Translations under genes and position numbers: made by a program | NCBI GenBank assembly: GCA_020726505.1 | Contig: JAHLEZ010000008.1 | Coordinates: forward strand, 2,480,001 to 2,544,000 | Direction: 5' to 3' | DNA: 64,000 nucleotides | Source of the DNA: Leptodontidium sp. MPI-SDFR-AT-0119 | Taxonomy: Eukaryota; Ascomycota; Leotiomycetes; Helotiales; Leptodontidiaceae | Part shown: piece after piece, positions 48,580-61,257 of the stretch | How positions within the stretch are numbered: position 1 is the stretch's first letter | Layout: every line of letters starts with the position of its first letter | The notes under the pieces: model-generated | Databases searched by the model: none | What the model was told of the DNA's origin: nothing | Seen by the model: the letters and a program-made list of their open reading frames with translations, nothing else

Positions 48580-49393
48580 TCAACCATCTGCCTCCAGCAA
48601 GAATCCCGGACTCCAATACTCCCATTCCTCACACTGCTGATCCACCCACAGCATACCCTCTGAGACCAAATCGTCAATAGCTGTCTTTGCTCTCGCTCTT
48701 GGCCAACGAAGATTCAACATCAGCATCGACACACTAACATATCCTAATAACTGTGCCGCTTCAAGGACAGCACTTTGGTCTGTATTGAGTTCCTTGGGGA
48801 CAGAGCGAATGTAAATTTTATGGCCAACTTTGAGTGTAGAATATGAAGATCCAAGAGGTTTGAGGGTGTCAACAGCACGAAGGACATCATCACTAGAAGC
48901 TATTAGCCTAGCCCGCCAGACAAGCTCCAAGAACTTACTCCGTAATTTCTGTACTCCCCTCAACTCTCGTTTTCATTATGCGATCCCTTACCTCCTTGAC
49001 CCCAATAAGCCCGCCATTCTCCTCTCTTGTTGCGCCGCAGACCTCCACAACTCTTACAGCTAGTTCAAAGTAGAAGTCATTTACACTTCCACCTAGCAGT
49101 TGTGACCAGAAGCTCCCACCTCCATCGTTGCCTCCAGCTCCGCTACTGCTTGCTAATGGATCTACACCAATAGCAGCACACATGCGCGCGAACTCGGCGC
49201 GAAAGCTGGGGTTTGAGCGGATGTCCTTTGCATGAGTCTGGGCGAATTGCTGGAGGAGGGAGCGGAATACAGAGAGTTGCGTGGCCACCGAGGTTGAATG
49301 GGAGCTTCGTAAATTGTTTCCATGAGAGGCGTATTGGGCAGAGGTTATTCGAGAACGATCGAAAGCCGCAAGGCCTACACCTTTGCGAGACAT
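48580..49393 (-). CDS. SNF8: ESCRT-II subunit SNF8/VPS22
   Basis: Two exons, 49393-48939 and 48892-48580 (donor GTAAGT, acceptor CTTCTAG), 255 aa, close to the usual 230-260. The N-terminus RKGVGLAAFDRSR is diagnostic of the EAP30/SNF8 family, followed by a helical hairpin (LSVFRSLLQQFAQTHAKDIR, FRAEFARMCAAIGVDPL) and two winged-helix domains (FYFELAVRVVEVC ... GLIGVKEVRDRI; and VLRAVDTLKPLG ... EGMLWVDQQ). The protein acts at endosomes in ESCRT-II with VPS25 and VPS36, sorting ubiquitinated membrane proteins into multivesicular bodies; in fungi ESCRT-II is also used in PacC/Rim alkaline-pH signalling. It is divergent from RPS16, 211 bp between start codons. Confidence 0.93.
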
Positions 49394-49604
49394 TATTAAA
49401 GTATTGTTGCTGGAGGGGGAGGGGGGCGAGGTCTGGCTTGTTGATAGGAAAGCCGATAAGAGACTCGGACATACCTTTTTCCGGGCGACATTCGCTAGGC
49501 TGTAATTTGCTTAGCACCCACACAGCGATTTTCACAATTCTAGCGAAGCCTTTTGAATCACGACGACGACTCTAACGATCTTTCCCTTCGACAAATACGC
49601 AAAC
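49394..49604. promoter_or_regulatory. Shared divergent promoter SNF8 / RPS16
   Basis: 211 bp between the two ATGs must hold both promoters and leaders. No TATA-like element is obvious on either side. Confidence 0.6.
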
Positions 49605-50217
49605 ATGGCCTCCTCTCAGAGCGTTCAATGCTTCGGCAAGAAAAAGACTGGTATGTTCAAAACATGAATATGCGACCGAGAGAAGTGCTGACGAAATCCT
49701 CAACAGCTACCGCCGTCGCCCACTGCAAGGTACGAATGAACGATACGAAAACCACGAACACACGGGCGCAATTGAAGCATACTGACAATATGGGGGAAAC
49801 AGGCAGGAAAAGGACTCGTCAAGGTTAACGGCAAGCCCCTCAACCTCGTTCAGCCAGAGATCTTGAGATACAAGGTCTACGAACCCCTCCTCATCGTTGG
49901 CCTCGAGAAGTTCGCCAACGTCGATATTCGAGTTCGCGTCACTGGTGGTGGACACACTTCCCAGGTCTACGCCATCCGTCAAGCCATCAGCAAGTCCATC
50001 GTTGCCTACTACCAGAAGTTCGTCGATGAGCACTCCAAGAACACCCTGAAGCAATCCCTTGTCGCATACGACCGTACGCTGTTGGTCGCGGATAACAGAC
50101 GTTGCGAGCCAAAGAAGTTCGGAGGTGGGTTCTACAATTCAGGAGCAGGACGGATGGTTTCTAACGTGCGTGATAGGTCCCGGAGCCAGAGCCAGATACC
50201 AAAAGTCTTACCGTTAA
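49605..50217 (+). CDS. RPS16: 40S ribosomal protein S16 (uS9)
   Basis: Exons 49605-49650, 49707-49729, 49803-50124 and 50177-50217; 143 aa, the family's standard length. Recognisable landmarks are [34 protein letters not shown], the loop [20 protein letters not shown] and the invariant C-terminus [11 protein letters not shown], whose final Arg reaches the P-site tRNA. Exon 2 is only 23 nt. It is a small-subunit head protein. Early introns clustered near the start codon are typical of fungal ribosomal-protein genes. Confidence 0.97.
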
Positions 50218-50710
50218 AGGATGGGGAAGTTTGGGGGTCTGGAATTTGGAGAATGGTTTCTACTGCATTTGCAATGGATGGGCTCTGCTTTTTCTGCTGG
50301 CTGTAGGATTTTGAGCAAATAAACAAGATTCTACCGGGCAATACAGAGAATTACAAACAAGGATACTGTGCGTCGATGAGAGTGATATGTGAGGACTGGA
50401 GGTCGCCTGGAAGTTTCTGATGTGAGAAGAGAAATGCTTGGTACGACTTTCTTCCTGCAGCAGCAACAGCAACACTCCTGGTTTAGGCTGATGGGCAGAA
50501 GTCTTGAGCTACGCTTACTTCCCATTTTCTTCAGTGTACCCCCGGAATCATCAGCATTAAGACATGTTGAGACAGGGACATACGAGCCACGAACATGTAC
50601 ATGCTGGAGGATCAAATCAACGAAGTTCATGCTATCTGAAAAGAGGTCCCCCTATGCCAATGAGCAAATGCCATCGCCAGCCAGCCATCTATCCATCCCA
50701 TCAACCTAAT
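50218..50710. other. Intergenic between convergent RPS16 and TYR1
   Basis: 3' flanks of both genes; a CAG-rich patch at 50455-50475. No gene seen. Confidence 0.5.
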
Positions 50711-52531
50711 CTACTTCCTTGTATTCTCAAGGATAGTCTTAATCATTTCATTCCCAACTTTCGTAGCGTCCGCAAACCTAGGTTCAAAGAACTTTTGCGT
50801 GCTCTGGAAGCGATCCCTGTATCCCTCAAAGTCACCAAATGCAACACACTCGCTCCATCCCCTAGCAGCAAACGTAAACTCCAGATCATCGGACCGGAAC
50901 GTATTGTCTTCGATGGCTACACGGATGACTTCGTTGAGCAGAGCTGGCTTGCGGAACAGGTATTCTGTTACACCGAGCCAGAGCCGGAAGAGAGGAGTTG
51001 AGCAGATCATGTGGTCGTAGGGTACGATCCCCATTTGGGACCAGCAGTCTACCATAGCGAGAAGACTGAGATGGTTGTTGGGGAGGGGCGTCTCGGGTTT
51101 CTTGCCTAGAGAGAAGCGGTCGAGCACTTCGTCCTTGAGAAGGAGATCTTCGTCCCAGCTTTGAGAAGGGAAGACCTTGGCGCCAGCCTTGGTAATCCTA
51201 TCTTCCAACTCCTCTCGATGACCTCCAAGCATCAGCTTGTAGAGATCTGTAACAGACTGTGCGTATTGCTTGATCTGCTCTTTAGCGTAAGGATTGAGAA
51301 TTGCGAGGCCGGCATAAACGTGCCATTTCTGAGAGTAGATGCGGAGAGTCAAGTTGATCTTGACATTCTCGATGCCACCGACATACCGGGCTATCTCCCA
51401 GGGGAATTGCTCGTTGGCGTGCCAGGCTTTCCCCATGCTGAGAAAGGCTGCATGAGTAACAGCTTGGGTGTCGGCAGTGATGCGGTCATGCTTGCTGGCG
51501 GAGAGGTAGACATGTTTGGATCCCAGGCAGGAGAGGACATGCTCGACTTTGTCGAAGCTTGCTTGGGAGGCACGGTGTTTGATTAGGACCTGGATGGTGT
51601 GTGTTAGCTGGGTTAGCTGGGAACAGGAACAGAAGGGGGCAGCTGACAAGTGGCTGACCTCTGGGGTCAACATTCGGGCCATGGAGAGAGTGGCAGGAAA
51701 CGATATCCACATCCGCAGGGAGGTGCTTCTCGAAGGCAGCGATTTCAGGAGCCTTGCAAGAAGTTTGGCCACCGACAATGGCGCCTTGCTTAGTAGCTTT
51801 GAAGAATTAGTACCAAAAGATTGGAATTTGTCAGCGGTGCGTACATGGCCCATATTGTTCAACGACTTTATCAATCGAGGCGGCCTCCACATTGTAGATG
51901 ATGTAGTCACTTGCTCTGGAGACGAGATGACCATTGGGATATATTTTGATTTGTTTCTATGGACATCTCAGCACTTGTTGAGAAGGATGCTATGTACTGC
52001 GAGATATTTACTTGGTTTGCAAATTCCTCACGAAGACCCTCATATTTCTCCTCCCTGTCGCAGGCATTGACCCTATCCCACATCAGTCACTGTATGTGTT
52101 GCGCATCGCAGACCTGAACAGCATTCTGTTAGCTTGTGTATCCCAAATGATCCCAAGAGAAGCTGTGTGAGAGGAACAATTTTCAGACAAATAAAATTAA
52201 GGTAGCTGAGATTTTTCATCAGTGAAAGCCAGCTGCCAACCTGGTACCAGAATGGTATTCAAGCCGGCTGAAGACAATACTCGAGCCAAATGCACTCAAG
52301 TCATCATGAAAGTAGGAGGAAGAGAACAGGAATGGTGGAGCTTACCATGAAAATTTATGGCTCAACGACAGCAGCCAAAGAGGAAAATTACCTCCATCCT
52401 GCTCCGCTGAGCCTGCGAGCATACATCTTGCCCATATCACCTAGACCAATAATGCCAATGGTGAAGCCGTCGGTGACCATCTTGTTCGCACCGGCGGGGT
52501 CGGCCAGGTTTGCTGAATTCTTTGCGGCCAT
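50711..52531 (-). CDS. TYR1: Prephenate dehydrogenase (NADP+), TYR1
   Basis: Five exons on the minus strand: 52531-52392, 52072-52012, 51956-51845, 51796-51648 and 51589-50711; 446 aa, close to the yeast enzyme, all phases consistent. N-terminal Rossmann domain with IGIIGLGDMGKMYARRLSGA (GxGxxG), then VSRASDYIIYNVEA and GAIVGGQTSCKAPEIAAFEK, with VSCHSLHGPNVDPRGQPL in the substrate region. The helical second domain has HVYLSASKHDRITADTQAVT (catalytic/substrate-binding His and Arg), FPWEIARYVGGIENVKINL and YSQKWHVYAGLAILNP. It converts prephenate to 4-hydroxyphenylpyruvate in tyrosine synthesis. Intron 1 is 319 nt, the rest about 50-60 nt. Divergent from RPS14, 299 bp between ATGs. No ACT domain is seen, as expected for the fungal type. 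Confidence 0.93.
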
Positions 52532-52830
52532 TGGGTCCAATGTCCTCTTTGCAGACAGCTCTCACATGATACTGTGACCAAGCTCCCACAACTGACCAAT
52601 AAAAGTTGTTTTGTAAAGAAGAGATGTGGCGGTGGTTGTTGAAGGATTTGGAGAAAAAGAATTTGGAACTTGAAGATGAAGAAGTTCGCAACCGCGCTAA
52701 CGATTTGGCGCTATATTAGCGTGGAAAAGAAGACTAGTGTGCTTAGCGAGACCTGACCGCACGATGATTATCGCCGAACTTTTGGCTTTTGAAGTTTACG
52801 ATCACGACAACTCAATTCCATAACGACAAA
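52532..52830. promoter_or_regulatory. Shared divergent promoter TYR1 / RPS14
   Basis: 299 bp between the two start codons hold both promoters. Nothing specific recognised beyond an AG-rich stretch at 52655-52685. Confidence 0.55.
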
Positions 52831-53557
<727 letters not shown>

Positions 53558-54168
53558 GCATATGCTGGTATGGTGGTACAAGGCTTGGTTTTCGCTGTGG
53601 GATTGACACCAACGCGAGGGACGGCATTCTTTGCCTGGCCTTCAATTTGCTCTCCGTGTCACATAGTCACTTAGTGCAACAGTAGAAATTCCATGATCCT
53701 ATAGAAAGTCTTCATTGTGATCGCATGTGACCTCTATAATTGTGACAAGCTACCAGCTCATCTTGTGTAGCTCCATTCCTGTGTTACAGGCAGTTATCTC
53801 TAGTCATTCCGCGTTAGTATAACGCCCCTCGCTATGCTCAGGCCCGTACAGAACAGGAATAAACTTCGGCATAGAAAACGCCCTCGAAAATGCACATCGC
53901 CCGAACACCAAGCCAATGGAAATCAATAAACCATTCCATATTCATTTGCTATCCTGCCTCATGACGTCGCAAGACGCGTAAACCAACGAAGTACCCTTAG
54001 TCATAAGAAAAGAGAAGTTGTGGGCGTTCTTGCATTTGACATTCGAAGGCTAGAAATCGAATGAAGTTGGATTAGAATACCCAGCTGACAGAAGTGCGAG
54101 ACTTGTGGCGAGTTCGACGCTTCTCTTTTCCATGATCTAAGAGCACCCATCAGATTAGAATCATGCGC
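53558..54168. other. Intergenic between convergent RPS14 and AAR2
   Basis: 3' flanks of the two genes; no ORF or RNA gene recognised. Confidence 0.5.
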
Positions 54169-56287
54169 CTAGAAGCTTACGAGCCCAATCTCTCGGCCCT
54201 CATCGTCCAGTTGCACAACCGCCGGTGCAAACTCTAGGTAGTGGGGAAGGGATCAGCTTGGTCTACAGGATTTGAGAGAAGAAGACATATTTCGGAACTG
54301 GTTTTGGATCAACTTGGAGAATGAAATTACTCACCGCCTCTCTCGTCCTCAGCCTCGAAGTCTCTCAACTCGGCATCAACGAATTCTCCATCCTCAAGTT
54401 GGATCTGACCAGATCTAACATAGTTGCCCCGGAGATCCCAACCACCACGCCACTTCCAGAGGAAGGATTCGAATTGAGCGAAAGCATCACCAACAGACTT
54501 CTGCTCTGGAGTGAGACGAGTCTCTGCCTGAAGCAACTGCTCATCAAGTCGAGATTTGAAGACGGTCAAAAGGTTCTTCAAGTCATGCTCGAGACCTCCG
54601 TCGGCATCCAAGATACTACCTTCTATTCCAACACCGTCGTATATGAACTGAGCGTGAACTGCCTGGATAAACTTTCGGAAGAGGATTGGCAGGTCCATTA
54701 CAAGTCTGAAGGCGCGGAACATGACCTTTACGACGTGAGCCCAATGCTCGATACAGGCAATGTTGCCAAGCATCATCCCAGTGAGATAGCAGAATTGCAA
54801 TTCTCCAATGATCTCATCGGAGTCCTCATGAGTACAGGAGCCGGTGATGACTGCAACGATATGAGAACTGGTGTCCATAGCTTGTTCGGTGCGTTCTCGT
54901 CCAACTGCGTTAGTGGAGAAGGTACGGCCGTCCTTGGGAAAGACAAAGTCCAGAATTTCATCCCTGCCGAATTCTCGAGCATTACCCCCAGAGACACCGT
55001 TGCTGGTCTTGTCATCATGGTTTGAAGAAACCTGCCAATGGTTCCACTCCTTTTGACCGGTGACTCTGTTGAGGAATGCAGCCTTCATTGAAGACGTCAA
55101 TCGGGTCCAGATAGTTGGATCGTTGATTTCATCCTGCTTAACGGCGTAATGTTGAAGCTTGTCGGCAATTTCAGGCAGGCTGTTCTCTTGGATTCGTATC
55201 TCGGCAACGCTGACCTCGCTGGAGATGGTCAGTTTCATGAGTCCACACACAGATAAATTTCAGGGTAAAATTAGATCAACGTTTCAACTTACTCAACCAG
55301 AACCTCATTGTATTTATCCCATCTCTTGACAATGACCTCGCCATACTCGTCAGACGTGAGCTTGGAAGACATAAGCCAGAAACCAGTTCGAAGAGATCCA
55401 TCAGACGTTCCAGCCCAGATAAAATGAGCGCCGGGGTTCAGGTCCTTGATGCCTTCGAAGACACCTTGTTGTTTGATGGTGAAGCTGATGGTATCATAGC
55501 CAAAGACTACTCCAGCTGGGATATCTCTGACGACTACAACATCGCCAGACTTGAGGAACTCAAGCCCCTTGATGTTTGGAGCACGGGTTGGTGAAGGAGA
55601 ATGGACCCGGAGAGTGCCAAAGGAATGGGTTCCAATAGCTTGCATAGACCGGACAGATTTTGTAGATCGCTCAGAGGATGATTTGGATAGGGTGCACTTG
55701 TTTGTGGCATCAACAAGGCGTGTATCAGATTCACCTTGTTCGCGCAGGTCACGTCCACGAGCCTCCTTGTAGGCCTCAGACTGGCTTGTCTCGGGGGTGG
55801 AGATCAGTAAAGTGGCGAGTGCGGGTTGTGACGTATCATAGCTGCCATTGGATTTTACAGAGAGGGTTCTTGGCCTAGGAGTCAGCACAGCTCTGCTGAA
55901 TACAATCTCAAAGCATTGAGATTGCTCTTGGGCATGACAAGGAGAACAGATGCCACGGGACCTGGCAAAGACCACTCACCGGGAAAGGGCAGACGCATGA
56001 TCCTTGACGGTGGATGGACTTCGTTGGATGGAGATTTGGTTCTGTTTGATGGGTCAGCGATGTTGCATCCACAGGAGCTGATGAGGATTCTGATGGACTC
56101 TGACCTGTATGAAGGTGGTATTGGTCTTGGCCGGTAATTCTTCTCCACTGGCAGGCTTTGAGGGAGCAACCAGAGGTGTTGCCGTGAAAGCAGAATCAGA
56201 CTCCATTGAGAAAAGATTGTAATGGGAACTGTTGTTCTTGCTCGAACAATCGGTCTCAATGAAGGGATCCTCTGTGAACTGAGCCAT
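54169..56287 (-). CDS. AAR2: AAR2, U5 snRNP assembly factor (Prp8 chaperone)
   Basis: Exons on the minus strand: 56287-56105, 56041-55980, 55874-55293, 55218-54335 and 54233-54169; 591 aa with consistent phases. The AAR2 domain begins at about residue 183: VVVVRDIPAGVVFGYDTISF, GVFEGIKDLNPGAHFIWAGT, GFWLMSS and VKRWDKYNEVLVDEVS, matching the conserved VWA-like N-terminal fold. The C-terminal helical domain includes IIGELQFCYLTGMMLGNIAC and HWAHVVKVMFRAF, characteristic of the family. The first 180 residues are an extra Ser/Thr-rich, probably disordered extension. Aar2 binds Prp8 in the cytoplasm, holds back Brr2 and is released on phosphorylation in the nucleus. The C-terminus is the weakest part: I end it at TAG 54169-54171 (...REIGLVSF), but a GTAAGC there could be a donor to a further exon. 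Confidence 0.85.
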
Positions 56288-57182
56288 GGTGTGAGCAATC
56301 TGGAGCAATGTGAAAAGAGGAAGGAGTGAAAGGTAGCAGGAGTGAAAGATGGTTCGAGGCGAGATGAGTATCAATATCTCGGTTGTGGGATTGGGAATAT
56401 TTACTTTCGAGAGTTAACTTTCAAATGGCTTCACCCCTCAAAATGAAAGCTGCCTGATATTCGGCCGCTAACAGAACTCGGGCCGGAGTAATTCTTTTTG
56501 CCTATGCCGATGAGAAAGAGGGAACTCGGATCCGCAGGTCAGAGAGGACTCAGGAGAGAAGATGTTGATATCACGAGATTTTGCTGTGATGTTCAACTCG
56601 GGCAGTGGCCAGCAATAGATGAATGAGCTCTTTCTTTGAATAGAAAAATAAGGCCCTGTTGCATTACGTCAGATTGGATGCCAACCCATAGTGCGCAGAT
56701 ATGGCTGCAATATTATTAGGTATGATAGCAAAACCCGGATATCAGGATGAAGAAGCTCTTCGCGGCTGGAGATTTAATTGACTAGGTAAGGACTTTAGCG
56801 CAGGGAAGGATGCAGGGCTACATGGGCACGGAACATGACGCCACCAAAACGCATTGTCCATCCCAACCTTGCGCCAAACCATCTTCCCCTACACAGTTTG
56901 CAACCATGAAAATTGTACATTAAAACATTCCAAATCAAGAGAGGACTCATCAATTTTGAAGCATTAAAGTTATAAGCTTTTTGTTATACGTTTAGCATTG
57001 TGTGAAGTGTCCTTCTGATGGTAGCTTTCTGTTGCTTGGTGGGGTTAGTGCGGGTGCTGTGCCCGCTGGCGAACTGTTCAAGCTTCTGCTCCAGCCCGAG
57101 ACCAGACCTCATTCATTCCCCTCTTTCAATCAATTATCAACAGTGACACCCTTCTCGCGCTCTATTAGAGCTGGATAGTGAG
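56288..57182. other. Intergenic between divergent AAR2 and the 135-aa gene
   Basis: About 0.9 kb holding both promoters; no ORF or RNA gene recognised. The AAR2 frame is open upstream to an ATG at 56374, which is possible but less likely as a start. Confidence 0.5.
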
Positions 57183-57725
57183 ATGACATCCAATCAACCT
57201 GCGAATCTGCAGCCGCCGGCGGAGGTAGCTACTGGTGAGAATGAACAGCAAGCCCCGCCCGATGAGGAGGTATGGGATGAAGAACGCCTAGAGAAAGCCA
57301 TGAAGACCCTGAAGGAGATGCATATACAGGTCGGTTTTGATAAAATACCTAAAATCTGGCGGCGACTAAGAATCGTACAGCTTCGAGGACTGAGAACTAC
57401 GCTGCCCAGGCTGATTGCCCCATTGACCACCAAACAACCTTCACGTATGCATAGCACTTGCCCACTTCAGCATCCCATTACGAGGGGCTTCTCAAATGTA
57501 TCCAGTAGTCTTCACTAACACCATGTAGCTGAAATTCTGTTCCGCGAGTTCTCCAAGTCGGCCAACACTGCGAACCAAGAAGTACAAGAATTCCGCCGCC
57601 TGATGACCGCTGAGGACAGCAAAGAAGTTCTGGAGCAAGCAAAGAAGAGCCGTGCAGAGAACCCTAAAGGTATCAAACCTTGGATGGCAACGGAGCACCC
57701 AGAATGGCTGAAAAGGGATACATGA
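57183..57725 (+). CDS. Unassigned small helical protein, 135 aa
   Basis: Exons 57183-57329, 57381-57444 and 57529-57725; phases consistent. The N-terminus is acidic and Pro/Gln-rich (PPDEEVWDEERLEKAMKTL), then a helix KEMHIQLRGLRTTLPRLIAP, a linker, a second long helix (ILFREFSKSANTANQEVQEF) and a third (EDSKEVLEQAKKSRAE), ending with KPWMATEHPEWLKRDT. The helix-loop-helix, coiled-coil-like layout recalls small subunits of nuclear complexes (Mediator or kinetochore type), but I cannot assign a family. The first intron (57330-57380, 51 nt) has no stop and a length divisible by three, so a retained form would add 17 residues; I splice it because a branch-like CGACTAAG precedes GTACAG and the helix then runs on. 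Confidence 0.65.
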
Positions 57726-58556
57726 TGGAGGCAGTCTGGGTTGGAAAACGAGAACGAGAAAGATTGGCAAGGTTGTGAAGCATTTTACAGGGCATACAGG
57801 GAGGGAGTTTTAAAAATGGCGGAACCATCTAATTTCTACACTGGGGTGGACATGGGGATATCTGTTTGAGGCATAGGGGAGTCATGGAGCACAGTTGTTA
57901 TGGCGTTTATGGGAAGACCTATCTGTCATCGGCCATGTACTTGCATTTACGGGATACTCAGAGGGAATTGGACAATGAACCTTGGGAAGCATTCGGGATA
58001 GCTTTGATGACTCTCGGAGTTCTTGATAACTGCTGCTGTGCCTGACTTGCCTCGAAATCGCTTTTGGTAGGTAGGAGATTGTGGCCATTGAATGTGGACT
58101 AAGTCCTCAAATAGTGAATGGAAACTCGTTGGTACTGCCATGAGAGTACAATTAGCTTATCTGCCTTCCAATTCACTCGGGCATCACAGCTCTTCTCCAA
58201 TGTATTAGCACGAGCTCTTGTCACTTTTTCTTCCCCAGGCTTGGTGGTGGTTCTGTATGGTTTGAGAATCGTGACTCCAAATTTCCCCGCCATTTCCAGT
58301 GACTCACCAAAAGAGGCACAGAAAACATCCAACGTAATAAAAGAGATTAATCTTCAGAATCTGGAGTCATTTTCTATTGCTCATTGTACAGTCATTCTTC
58401 AGGTGAACATTTGCCTCGAAATTTTAGGGCTCGACCGATCTCTCGCTTAATTTTCAAACCCCTCCACCACCAGCGTCGCGCGCAAAAGATCCAGGAAATA
58501 AATTCAACGAACCCCCGCGTCGACGACCCTCACCTCTCTCCACAAACTCGATCACC
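57726..58556. other. Intergenic, no gene supported
   Basis: 3' flank of the 135-aa gene and promoter of eIF3c. A 77-codon ORF on the minus strand (58332-58099) has an ATG and mixed composition but no motif, so I do not call it. The last 120 bases are CT/CA-rich leader. Confidence 0.45.
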
Positions 58557-61257
58557 ATGGCGTCTCGATTCTTTCACGGCGACAGTTCGAGCGAGAGCAG
58601 CTCTTCCGACGAGGAGGAGCTCTACTCTGATAAGGAGGAGGAAGAAGAAGCATCCGAGGCAGAAGATTCCGACGAAGATTCGGATGAAGCTGAGGAAGAT
58701 TCCTCCAGCAGCGATGATGACGGCGGAAAGAAGAGCGGTGTCAGCAAGTTCTTGCGAGACGCAGATTCCGAGAGCGAAAGCGACAGCGACGAGGACGTGG
58801 CCAAGGTCGTGAAGAGTGCCAAAGACAAACGTTTCGAGGAGTTGGAGGGAACTGTCAAGGCTATCGAAAATGGAGAGAAGATCAATGACTGGCATGTCAT
58901 TTCGGCTGGTAGGTCTAATGTAGCAGATCTTGGGGGGATCTGGGCTAATGCACGCGATCAGAATTCGACAAGCTCAACAGACAGGTGGTGAAGCTGGTCC
59001 AGGCTGGCAATACGCCAAAGTTGTATGTCAGGGCTATCGCAGAGTTGGAGGACTTCATGAACGAGACGATCGCCAAGCAAAAGGTTTCGACGAAGAAGAT
59101 GAATGCGACCAACGCGCGTGGCCTGAATGCTGTTAAACAACGTATCAAGAAGAACAACAAGGATTACCAGAAGGATATCGATGCGTACAGAGCCGACAAG
59201 GATGGATTCATGGAATCCGATGAGGAAGAGGAGCCAGCCCCAAAGCCCAAGAAGCCAAAGGCAGTTTCAGGCGTACCCCAGGCTACATTCGAGGATGATG
59301 ATGAGGGATTCTCGACCGTTGGAAAGGGTGGACGGACACTGCAATTTACACCGGAGAGCATTCTCAAGCACCTCAGAACTATTATGGAGTCCCGTGGAAA
59401 GAAGAATACAGATCGTACTGAGCAGATTAAGATTATGGAGAAGCTCTACGAGGTTGCCACAACTCCTTACCAACGAGTCCGTGTTCTCTTGACCCTCATA
59501 TCTACCAGATTCGACTTGACAACCGGTGTCCAAACTTTCATGTCCCAGGAGCAATGGAAGGCAGCCGAACGTGAGTTTGGGAACCTCCTCGAGGTCTTGG
59601 AGGCCAATAGGGAGTTGGTGGTTGTCGAGATTGCCGAAGAATGGGAGGATGATGACAAGCAACCAACAATTGCACCTGGCGAGACGTTCAAGATCCCTGG
59701 CAGCATTGTCTCATATGTTGAACGACTTGATGATGAGCTCACCAGATCCCTTCAGCACATCGATCCACATACCGCTGAATATATCGACCGACTTTCTGAC
59801 GAAGGCGCTCTCTACAACAACATTACCCGAGTTTTGCTGTACACCGAGAACCTCCGCCAGGACGAGAAGCTCCAGGTCTCTCAAGACAGTGTTAACCGCA
59901 TTGTTATGAGAAGACTCGAGCATGTTTACTTCAAGGTTGGTTGACTCAAACATGTTCGAAGTACTTTTTAACTAACATCTGTGTTTAGCCATCTGCAGTT
60001 GTCAAGATCCTCGAAGAAAACTGCTGGAAGTCGATCCCCGAGAAGCTTGAATCCGCCATCACTCCACGAACTCAAGTTTCGGATGCCGCAGCTCTAGTCA
60101 ACGTTCTATGCAATTACCTTTTCATCAACAGCGAAGGTATCATTCGTGCCCGAGCTATGTTGTGCCAGATCTACTTCCTTGCGCTTCACGACAACTACTA
60201 CAAGGCTCGTGATATGATGCTGATGTCTCATTTGCAAGAGACTATCAACGCCTTCGATGTTCACAGCCAAATTCTTTTCAATCGAACACTTGTTCAGGTT
60301 GGTCTCTGCGCTTTCCGAGCTGGTCTTGTGTACGAAGCCCAGACCACTCTTCAAGAGATCTGCGGCAGTGGTCGTCAAAAGGAGTTGCTCGCCCAAGGTG
60401 TCATGATCCAAAGATACAACCAAGTATCACCAGAACAGGAACGACTTGAGCGACAACGACAACTTCCCTTCCACATGCACATCAACCTCGAACTCCTCGA
60501 ATGTGTCTACCTTACCTGCAGTATGCTTCTCGAAATCCCTCTCCTCGCACAAACTGGCTCGTCACCCGATATCAAGAAGCGGGTCATCAGCAAGACATAC
60601 CGCCGTATGCTCGAATATCATGAGCGACAAATCTTCACTGGCCCACCAGAAAACACCAGAGACCATGTCATGCAAGCCTCGAAAGCTTTGGCCGCTGGAG
60701 AGTGGAAGAAGGCAACCGAGTTCATTCACTCAATCAAGATCTGGGAGCTCATGGCCAAGCCAGACTCCATCAAGGAGATGCTCTCTGCCCAAATCCAAGA
60801 GGAGGGTCTCCGAACATACCTTTTCACATATGCCCCGTACTACGACACCCTCGCCGTTGGAACTCTTTCGTCGATGTTCGAGCTCTCTGACCGCAAGGTT
60901 GCCGCTATTGTCAGCAAGATGATCAGCCACGAGGAACTTGCTGCCGCTCTTGACCAAGTTAACTCGTCGATTATCTTCAGAAAGGGTGTAGAGTTGAGCA
61001 GACTGCAGAGCTTGGCACTTACTCTCAGCGACAAGGCAAGTGGTCTGATCGAGAGCAACGAGCGGACTCTGGAGACGAGAACGCAAGGCACAGCCAACGC
61101 ATTCGAGAGACAAGGAGGTCGAGGTGGGCGCGGAGGACGAGGCGGCCGTGGAGGCGGCAGAGGAGGTGGTGGGCGCGGTGGTGGAAACAGTGCTCCCAGA
61201 CAATCGGGCGGTACTCAATTTACTGGCGGGGCCCTGGGTGCTGCGATTCGAGCTTAG
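58557..61257 (+). CDS. NIP1: Translation initiation factor eIF3 subunit c (NIP1)
   Basis: Exons 58557-58908, 58962-59935 and 59989-61257; 864 aa, usual for filamentous fungi. Begins [20 protein letters not shown], the family N-terminus, with long acidic Ser/Glu/Asp tracts (residues 9-85; likely CK2 sites) that in yeast bind eIF5 and eIF1. Then [32 protein letters not shown] and [20 protein letters not shown]. The C-terminal part carries the PCI domain ([72 protein letters not shown]). It ends in an RGG box of repeated GGRGGRG and GALGAAIRA. It is a core cytoplasmic eIF3 subunit that joins the 43S preinitiation complex. Confidence 0.96.

Noticed and set aside
54321..55025. 234-codon plus-strand ORF
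   Set aside because: Lies antisense to AAR2 exon 4, whose own frame carries family motifs.
58099..58332. 77-codon minus-strand ORF with ATG
   Set aside because: No motif, no continuation, lies in the 3' flank/promoter zone; insufficient evidence.
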